64,000 bases of DNA from Eurosta solidaginis (Eukaryota > Arthropoda > Insecta > Diptera > Tephritidae). Each line of letters opens with the position of its first letter. Position 1 is the stretch's first letter. A model generated the notes under the pieces. That model saw only the letters and a list, made by a program, of their open reading frames with translations, had not been told where the DNA came from and ran no database searches. The position numbers and the translations under genes were made by a program. Shown piece by piece: positions 56,090-64,000 of the stretch. The DNA lies in NCBI RefSeq assembly GCF_040869045.1, contig NC_090322.1, forward strand, positions 171,444,672 through 171,508,671, read 5' to 3'.

Positions 56090-57627
56090 TATACTCAGCT
56101 GAGCAGAGATCACAGAGTATATTAACTTTGTTCGCATAACGGTAATGCGTAACAGCATAAACTAATCGAGATAGATATATATCAAAATGATCTGGGTGAA
56201 AAAAGAAATTCACTACAACCACGCCCACTTTTTTGATATCGAAAACTTAGAAAAACCGAAAAAGTGCGATAATTCATTACCAAAGACGGATAAAGCGATG
56301 AAACTTGGTAGGTGCGTTGACCTTATGACGTAAAATAGAAAATTAGAAAAATTTTGTACAATGGGCGTGGCACCGCCCACTTTTAAAAGAAGGTAATATT
56401 AAAGTTTTGCAAGCTGTAATTTGGCAGTCGTTGATGATATCATGATGAAATTTGGTGGACACGTTACTCCTATTACTATATGTGTGCTAAATAAAAATTA
56501 GCGAAATCGGATTACGAACACGCCCACTTTAAAAAAAATTTTTTTTTTTAAGTCAAATTTTAACAAAAAATTTAATATCTTTACAGTATATAAGTAAATT
56601 ATGTCAACATTCGACTCCAGTAATGATATGGTGCAACAAAATACAAAGATAAAAGAAAATTTTAAAATGGGCGTAACTCCGCCCTTTTTCATTTAATTCG
56701 TCTAGAATACTTTTAATGCCATAAGTCGAACAAACATTTACCACTCCTTGTGAAATTTGGTAGGGACATAGATTATATGACGATAACTGTTTTCTGTGAA
56801 AATGGGCGAAATCGGTTCAAGACACGCCCAGTTTTTATACACAGTGGACCGTCTGCCCTTCCGCTCGGCGGTTAACATGATAACTTGCGCAAAAAAAGAT
56901 ATATCTTAACTAAACTTAGTTCACGTACTTATCTGAAGTCACTTTAGCTTGGTATAAAATATGGCCGAAATCCGACTATGACCACGCCCACTTTTTCGAT
57001 ATCGAAAATTACGAAAAATGAAAAAAATGCCATAATTCTATACCAAACACGATAAAAGGGATGAAACATGGTAACTGGATTGCTTTATAGACGCAAAATA
57101 TAACTTTATAAAAAACTTTGTAAAATGGGTATGACACCTACCATATTAAGTAGAAGAAAATGAAAAAGTTCTGCAGTGCGAAATAAAAAACCCTTGAAAT
57201 CTTGGCAGGTACTACATATATAAATAAATTAGCAGTATCTAACAGATGATGTTCTCGGTCACCCTGGTCCACATTTTGGTCGATATCTCTAAAACGCCTT
57301 CACATATACAACTAAGGGCTACTCCCTTTAAAAACCCTCATTAATACTTTTAATTTGATACCCATATCGTACAAACACATTCTAGACCCACCCATGGTTC
57401 ACATTTATGGCGATATCCCTAAATGGCGTCCACCTATAGAACTAATGCACACTCCTTTTTAAAATACTCTTTAATACCTTCCATTTGATACACATGTCAT
57501 ACAAACACATTCCAGGGTTACCCTAGGTTCATTTTGCTAAATGGTGATTTTCCCTTATTTTGTCTCCAAAGCTCTCAGCTGAGTATGTAATGTTCGGTTA
57601 CACCCGAACTTAGCCTTCTTACTTACT
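56090..57627 (+). mobile_element. Helentron-like element family A, copy 3 (2 tandem units)
   Basis: Starts ATACTCAGCTGAGCAGAG, has paired CACGCCCACTTTTT blocks, only two 128-bp units (57260-57500), then CTCAGCTGAGTATGTAATG, hairpin GTTCGGTTACACCCGAAC and TTAGCCTTCTTACTTAC. The GTCCGTCC tract is missing. Confidence 0.8.
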
Positions 57628-58322
57628 TATTTTTTCTTGCTGTTAAAACGCAATTAATTTGCTGCAATCGAACAGACATACGTATGGATCGATATAAAAA
57701 AACAAGCTTAACTTTGCTACTTACATAAAAATGTATTAAATTTTTAATCTGCGTTTGCTTTTATGAACGTCATTAAATTGAATGAGAGCAAGATTAACGA
57801 CGTTTTCTTCATTAACCTACTCTGGTCAGATGATTAAAAGAAGCTTAGAAAATTTTATTGATGAAGAGGCGGAAATTGATCAATGTCGAATTGTCGGTTT
57901 GATGCAGAAATATTCGGGTATTGGTCTGATAATAAAAAGAGAAAGAAAAAAGAAAAAACAAACCGATAATTAAACACTTTTATGGCCGCTTTTGAGTTTT
58001 TGAAATGATGACGGTCCTTAGTTGCCTTTGAGGCTATCGTTTTCGAAGTAAAAAAAATTAATGTGGAACTCTCTTTCCCTTTCACTAATTTAGAAAAAAA
58101 GGATTAGTTTCAAATTCTTGCGGTGAGGTTTAATGTGTAATGAATGTTTTTAAGTTAACTAAAGCTCGCCGAGGGGTTGAAGTTAGATCGCAACGGAGGT
58201 AACTTTAGGAAAAGCAAAAAATATTCGGGATATTTGAAAAGAGCTTCATCACCTGTTTATCGGTGAAAATCGGTGCTGACAACTAATTGGTTTATTATAG
58301 ACTTCTTATCGGCTTATTATAG
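57628..58322. other. Spacer without recognised gene
   Basis: A plus ORF at 57782-57973 has no recognisable motif. No repeat seen. Confidence 0.3.
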
Positions 58323-58690
58323 GTGGCGATGGTGTGTTGGTGCGGTGGTAACCTGCTCTACCTACTACACTGACGGTTCTGGGTTCAAGTCCCGGGCAAA
58401 GCAAATCGAAAATTTAGAAAAAGAAAAGAAAAGTAAAGTGTTTGCAATTGTAAAAATCGATTTTTAAGCGCAATCACCCCTCGGCAGTGATTTGGCAAAC
58501 ACTGCCAGTGCATTTCTGCCATGAAAAGCTTCTAAGGAAAAAATTAATCTGCCTTGCAGATGCCGTTTGGAGGCGGCATGAAACATGTTGGTCCTGTTCC
58601 ACGAGTTTGTAGGATAAATTAAAGAGGAGCACGACGCAAATTTGAAGTGAAGCTCGGCCTAAATCTCTTGGGAGGTAAATCGCGCCAAGT
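58323..58690 (+). mobile_element. tRNA-derived SINE, full-length reference copy
   Basis: Head GGCGATGGTGTGTTGG, A box TGCGGTGGTAACC, B box GGGTTCAAGTCCC then GGGCAAAGCAAA; body CCTCGGCAGTGATTTGGCAA, GCCTTGCAGATGCCGTTTGG; tail AAGCTCGGCCTAAATCTCTT and ATCGCGCCAAG before a T run. Other copies in the window are pieces of this plan. Confidence 0.9.
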
Positions 58691-58749
58691 TTTTTTTTTC
58701 ATTTTTTTTTTTATCATCGAAACCAAATTTTTATATGCCGTTCGTTATC

Positions 58750-59275
58750 GCCTTGTTGTCGTCAAGTCATCGACTGAGTTGTTATCGAAGGGCTACAAAT
58801 GTATCATCGATTTTATATCGCAGTTTTATCATATCTCTTTTATAATAAATCGATCAGTCATCGATAACAAATCGATAAGATGCCCATAAATAATGGGTTT
58901 CACTTCGAGAAGTCGATAATTTTTTGATACTAAATCGATAACTTTTTGATAACAAATCATTACATTTTCGATAGCCAATCGATGACAGGCCGATAAAAAA
59001 TTTATAAGACAAATCGATACCTTTTAGATAACAGACCGATAGTTAGTTGGTATGACTGCGATGAAAAATCGATAACTTATCAAAAATAAAACAATAACTT
59101 TTTGTAATTTTCGGATTAGCAATCGACAATAAATCGATAAATTAAGAAAGATAAAAAATCTATAACAAACCGATCAAAGACCGATAGCTCGTCGATATAA
59201 ATAGGATAACATATCGATAACTTTTATTATCACCAGCAAATCTTTAGCACTTCAATATTAAGTCAATAACTCGTC
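58750..59275 (+). repeat. Degenerate 11-bp CGATA-rich array, left
   Basis: Successive 11-mers such as AATCGATGACA, GGCCGATAAAA, CAAATCGATAC and CAGACCGATAG recur in register for over 500 bp, with more than twenty CGAT cores. The reverse complement type is found at 62860-63425. Confidence 0.75.
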
Positions 59276-59279
59276 TATA

Positions 59280-60049
59280 CCGTACATTGTTCCCACATTA
59301 GCCTACAGTGTAGTGACTACACTTACATTCTATATTCCCCTATATAGCATACCACTTCCACTTACATTACAGCGCCCACTGAGTACCGCGTATAAGGAGC
59401 AGTTTAGAGAAGGAAGGGATACGCTACAAGGTAGTGTACTATTTCTTGTCCCCAGGATCGTAGTTCTGAACGACCTCTTTAAGGACCTGAAAAATTCGGG
59501 CTGGGCTGCCAAGATCTGGTCTATACTGTTGGCCTGGAAATTCGGTGAAGGAGAAATGTTTTTGTGTACTCTTCTTGCACATTTTGTATTGTGGCATATT
59601 GTTTGAATCCTATGGACTAACTGATAAGTCAAATAATTCTGTTCACAAGGTGTTTGAGTTGAAACCACTCTTTTAACAAAGGGGCTACCGCTTGTAGTGT
59701 TGAACGAGGTCAAGTACCTTGCTGGTAAAAATTCAACGGTGTGCTGCGTGTCATTGAATCATAATAGACAGAGCCTCCGAACGGGATATGGCCCGATCTA
59801 TTCATAAGGGAAATGGCATCGCAGAATATTTTAAGCATTCGGATATCGGAACTCTGGAACGAGGGAATATAAACGACTTCTACATATAAAGCGACTATAT
59901 AGTCTAAGACATAAAGTATGACGGTTTAGATACAAATTGTAAGAATCGTTTTTCTACAAGGAGTAATTGGAAAGATAATAACCTCAATCAGAGATCCGGA
60001 ATTAAGCCTCTACCAATGCATCTCTCGAACGAAGAAACAATGTTTCAAT
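59280..60049. other. Unassigned segment between array and R1 scrap
   Basis: Overlapping frames on both strands (59313-59606 plus, 59713-59330 minus) carry no motif I recognise. Confidence 0.3.
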
Positions 60050-60640
60050 TTGATTTCCTCAATGTCTAGGATTATCTAGGATAGTAAAGCATAAGTGGAT
60101 GCAAACAACACCTCCCGGGTCACCAACGATATTACCAAATATGTTTAGTCAGTGGGTAGAGTGGCCGTGAATCTGTCGAGCCCACTATTTTGTGAGCAAG
60201 GACATCGTAGCATAAAAAGGAACGAGATTTCTGATGAGCTAGCACGACATAAGTTGGCACTTGATATTTCAGTAGCGAAAGAGATCCTTGCAGCCTGGAT
60301 CTCATCAAGGCTTGTATTTTTCAGCACTTATTCGACGAGAACAATAATAAGTGAAAGCGTATGCAGTTCTCTAGTGCATGTAGGAGCAATCGATCCACTT
60401 TCGTTGAAGAAATTTACTTAATAAACTTAGATGGGCCTGAAGAGCTTCTCAAATATTTAAACTCAAGGGGTCGAACAAAATTGGATGTGGGAACCTTCGA
60501 ACATTAATCAGTTTTCTTGAAACATTTTTTACTGGTTAATACACGAATTGAGACATCAAAATGGCGAATTAACTGGAAACGGAGGCGACTCGAGGACTCG
60601 CTACAGTAAATAAAGTTATATCAGGAATCCTGACTAGATA
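60050..60640 (+). pseudogene. R1-like LINE RNase H and tail, strongly decayed
   Basis: KRNEISDELARHKLALDIS is the RNase H block with its last catalytic Asp. LDGPEELLKYLNSRGRTKL matches the extreme C-terminal block of this clade. Between and before them the frame is lost. Confidence 0.55.
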
Positions 60641-60664
60641 TTCATAAATAAAAAACAGACAAAT

Positions 60665-60955
60665 AATGTAAGACGCGATTACCTTCGATAAGATTTTAGG
60701 CCGAGCTTCTCTTTCAATTTGCTACTTTTAATTTTTCCCACAAATTTGCGGGGCGGGACCTAAATGTTTTATGTCGACTCCGAACGGCGTCCGCAAGGCC
60801 TCAAGGCCTCTCAGTTTTCACTGATAAAGTTTTCATGCCAGGGATACTTTCGGAGTGCTTGCCGAACTTTCTTCTAATTGAAAAAATTTCTTTCTTAAAG
60901 TTTTATGTTGCTTTGCCCGAGGCGTGAACCCAGGTAGCCGCCCTTATCTTAATTG
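60665..60955 (-). mobile_element. tRNA-derived SINE, minus strand, deleted
   Basis: GTAAGACGCGATTACCTTCG, GACTCCGAACGGCGTCCGCA and TTGCCCGAGGCGTGAACCCA follow the SINE in reverse. The CTGCCGAGGGG block is deleted and CAAGGCCT is duplicated. Confidence 0.8.
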
Positions 60956-61059
60956 TTTCTTGTTGACAGCTAAAAAGAGCCAAAGTGATCTTGTTGTGAG
61001 CCGCAAAGAGCCATTAAGGCCGTTGATTGGTAATCCTTGATGCAATCCTTTAAACCCAA

Positions 61060-61740
61060 ATTTCTAATAGTTCAATGAGGCTAATTTTTAAATCTATCTT
61101 AGGATGGGTTCACGGACATCAGCGACATGAAGGTAATGAACATGCAGATTACTTAGCAAAGCAGGGTGCTACAGCAGCATTCTATGGTCCAGAGCCCTTT
61201 TGTGTACTCACAAAAGCACACACCAGGAAAACCATAAGTAAGTGGGAAACAAAACAATTCAGACGTCACTGGATTGACAGCCCAGGGCAAAAACAGGCCA
61301 AACTATTTATACTTCCGGCAACGAAAGTATCAGCCAAACTCATTAACTAAGTAGGCAGGACCTACGAACTCTCACTGGGTACTATACGGAACACTGTGGT
61401 CTATGATATCACCTAAGTTTGTTGCATCTATCCGGTACTCAAATCTGACATTTCTGTGAGCTGGAGGATGAAACGTCGGTTCACATTCTCTGCGCATGCG
61501 TCGCTCTGGCAAAGCAGAGACTATCCCATCTAGGTGGTGTGACTTTTAATCCCTTTGTGATATGGAGTAAAAACATGAAGAATTACTTAAATATATTAAA
61601 AGCCTCCACATACAAAATTAGACTGAAAAGTCATGCACAATAGATCTACACAAAGGTCGCAGTGCTTCCAGGCCTAATAATAATAGTAGTAAATCTATCA
61701 CAATATGTCCTTGTGTTACAGCTTGCTAACATGCAATATT
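61060..61740 (+). pseudogene. R1-like LINE RNase H and Cys-rich tail
   Basis: VHGHQRHEGNEHADYLAKQG is the RNase H block, followed by THTRKTISKWETKQFRRHW-like sequence (AHTRKTISKWETKQFRRHW). In a shifted frame EDETSVHILCACVALAKQRL gives the Cys-rich tail and NPFVIWSKNMKNYL the C-terminal block. Better preserved than the copy at 60050. Confidence 0.75.
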
Positions 61741-61744
61741 CAAC

Positions 61745-62859
61745 CAAGATTATCTAAGAAAAAAAAAAAATTGTAATTTTTGACACTCGTCATACACTTA
61801 GTAAAGACTTTTTAGCAAACCAGAAAACTAAGCAACAGAAACAGCGGCAACAAACAGATTTTTATGAAGCCAAGTGCTATGTGTGAACGTGAAAAAAAAA
61901 AATGCAAATAATTCATGGTAGACCGAGTGGCTCGTTTCTTGTTTGAAAGCGAAAATGACAGCAGGGATTTAAAGCAAAACGAGAAAAATAAATATATAAC
62001 AATAAAAACGGTCAGCAGCTACACAAAAAATATGATAAACAATCACCAACAACAATTACAGCCTTGGGAGTAAAGCGTCAAGTATTTACTACCGCATAAA
62101 CATAATAAGCATGCAGATCTGCCCACATGAATGTTTTACATACACCCCACCCATATACATACGTATAATAAGCACGCCTCACATTATGACCGCTACGCAT
62201 GCGCATTTGACTTGGCCTAAACAACACACGACGATAAGCTCGTCAAACGAAATATATGACTGCCGCAATGGTAAAATGCGGAAGTCTACGTGGATTTTAC
62301 ACTTTGCTGTTGTTTGTACAAAAATACATAATTAAGTATATACCCAAGCGTAAAAATGCGACACTTGAATGGACTTTCATTTTATTGCTTCTTTATTGCT
62401 TACTGTTAAATAATTACCTAAAAATGTATACCGAGTAAGTAAGTAAAAATTAGTTACCATATATACGAGCTTGGGTTGTATGAAATACGTATGTAATTAT
62501 ATGAGTAGCTCTATTTTTCTACATATTTGTTGAAAAGTGAAAAGTGCAGAAGCCAAAAAAAACAATTGTTTTCAACCGAAAGTCAACACCCAAAACAACT
62601 GAAATTAAGTGCTTGGTCTGCTGGTTTGACCGCTTTATACTTTTCCTTATAAATAGAAAGCAAAGAGCGGAAAAGAAGAAAATCACTTTCAATTATTGTT
62701 AGGGAAACTGTCAGAGCAAATTATTATGAAGTAACATGCCAACCGACCATTGTTAGAATTTTTGATGTGTAAACATCTTTACTCACAAAAAAAAATTTAA
62801 ATAAAGGGGGGAACGTAAGAGATAGTTTAGAAGTCAAAACTGAAGAGCGGGAGCGGACG
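61745..62859. other. Spacer without recognised gene
   Basis: AT-rich with A runs; short ORFs only. It lies inside the segment bounded by the two 11-bp arrays. Confidence 0.35.
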
Positions 62860-63425
62860 GCGTGCTATCAATTTATTATCGAAGTATTAACGGTATGTTA
62901 TCGACGAGTTATCGGTTTGTTGTCGACGGGATATGGGTGAGTTATCTAATTCTTATCGACGGGCTATCGGTATGTATTCGTCAACGAAGCGTAGACGAGT
63001 TAACGATTTGTTGTCGAAGTGCTATAAACTTGCTATCGATAACAAAATCTAACGTAGAGTTATCGATGTTTTTTATTGACAAATTATATATTTCTATCGA
63101 AAGGTTATACATTTCTTATCGAAAAGATGTCAGTTATCTATCGTTAATTCTTCGATATGTTATCAATAAGTTATCGATTTCTTAAGTAAGTATCAACAAT
63201 TTGTTATCGGTATGTTATCGATTAGTTGTTCATGGCATATTGGCTAGTTATAAAACAGATACCGATGAAACCTCAACACAAAATCGATTGCACATTTGTA
63301 GCACCTCGATAACAAGCCGATTGGAAACCAGTAACAAGGCTATGACGCGGTGGAAACAAGCCGATAGCTCGACGATAGTTTTACCTCCGAAAATAAGTCC
63401 GGTAACAAAATAATAACTTGTGGAT
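62860..63425 (-). repeat. Degenerate 11-bp CGATA-rich array, right (inverted)
   Basis: Plus-strand 11-mers TTATCGACGAG, TTATCGGTTTG, TTGTCGACGGG, then TTATCGACGGG and CTATCGGTATG alternate, giving a 22-bp higher-order period in places. In its last part (after 63230) the orientation turns to CGATAAC type. Confidence 0.8.
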
Positions 63426-63599
63426 ATCGGTTGTTACCGGACATCATGCGCGATACTATGCAAGGCTATCTGAAATCAGTGACAAAGCGGGCTCAGCTAT
63501 GTGGACTGGCTATGAATAACCGAAGTAGGTAATTTTTACGAGGATGTACAAAATGCCTGCTTTCGGGACTTCCGGAATCCGGCTGACACTTTAGGGTAA

Positions 63600-64000
63600 G
63601 GTAGGAGTGGGGTACGAAATTAATTGTTCACAGATGCGCTGAAATAGGACGAGAAGCTTGGAGGGGAAGCGGGACTAACTTTCAGGAGATCAATGTAAGC
63701 TGAAAGTTTAAGTTCCCCGATCACTTTAGTAACACAAGCTGAAGTTGCACCTATAAGGGATGCGGTGGATTGAATGCTGTCTACTCTGATAGCCGATAAC
63801 GGCTATTAAAGCCCTAAATTCGACTGTGGTTCGATCATAGATGGTATGGAAATGCCTGAACATGCTTGCGGCTACGTCAAACTATTTAAAAATAACTATA
63901 ATATTGGTGCCATATCAAAGCAATATCCTTGGAAAATGTCACGCGGATTTCCTAGCGCCCATCCTCCTGGGTAGAATTGAATCGAATGTAGATGCTCTAG
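63600..64000 (+). pseudogene. R1-like LINE RNase H fragment (runs off window)
   Basis: LFTDALK matches the first RNase H strand with catalytic Asp (usually FTDGSK). Then QAEVAPIRDAVD carries the catalytic Glu region, and MLAATSNYLKITIIW the strand before the missing PGH block. Stops and frameshifts are present. The element continues past 64000. Confidence 0.5.

Noticed and set aside
57782..57973. Small Lys-rich ORF
   Set aside because: Short, low-complexity end and no recognised motif.
58750..59275. Array of short palindromic repeats as CRISPR
   Set aside because: The 11-bp units are degenerate and contiguous, with no spacers.
59330..59713. 127-codon minus ORF as a host gene
   Set aside because: It starts without supporting promoter or motif and overlaps an equally good plus frame; kept only as unassigned.

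Overview
The window is eukaryotic, AT-rich, fly-like DNA made mostly of transposable elements in several layers of nesting. A short 67-bp intron, tRNA-derived SINEs, R1/I/jockey-type LINE remnants, a Transib transposase and Helentron-like elements all point to a higher dipteran. The mix of repeats looks most like a tephritid fruit fly, which is an inference from memory of such genomes. The only convincing host gene is at the left edge: the first 76 codons of a secreted trypsin-like serine protease on the minus strand, with its TATA box (positions 1-305). Everything else that codes for a recognisable protein belongs to a mobile element, except two short unrecognised ORF regions (1.9-2.4 kb and 20.5-21.0 kb). 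Layout, 0.3-18 kb: an I-like LINE tail; solo LTRs; a large foldback element (2.4-5.1 kb); three MITEs that each contain a tRNA-like Pol III promoter; a jockey-like LINE tail; a decayed R1-like LINE; then a 5957-bp hAT-type transposon (11992-17948) with a perfect 8-bp target duplication. The hAT transposase gene is interrupted by a 2.9-kb Helentron-like element carrying eleven 128-bp tandem repeats. Layout, 18-31 kb: more solo LTRs, R1-like fragments on both strands, SINE fragments, a 119-bp satellite (24.65-25.65 kb) and a MITE. Layout, 31-42 kb: a TA-flanked mariner-type MITE; a Transib (RAG1-related) transposase pseudogene on the minus strand (31833-33953); a nearly complete CR1-like LINE with a PHD-finger ORF1 and an endonuclease-RT ORF2 (34951-39115, minus); and an R1-like LINE that carries a 133-bp insert with a hammerhead-ribozyme-like core. 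Layout, 42-64 kb: a second foldback copy; two families of Helentron-like elements (A and B) nested in or abutting one another; a jockey-like LINE tail with a nested retroposon; several SINEs; and two oppositely oriented arrays of a degenerate 11-bp CGATA-rich repeat (58.75-59.28 and 62.86-63.43 kb). How the parts relate: insertion order can be read directly, because several elements have an empty paralogous site elsewhere in the window. Five solo LTRs all sit between identical ATAT target duplications. Families A and B share a 3' terminus, which suggests one rolling-circle machinery. No host pathway or operon can be reconstructed here.
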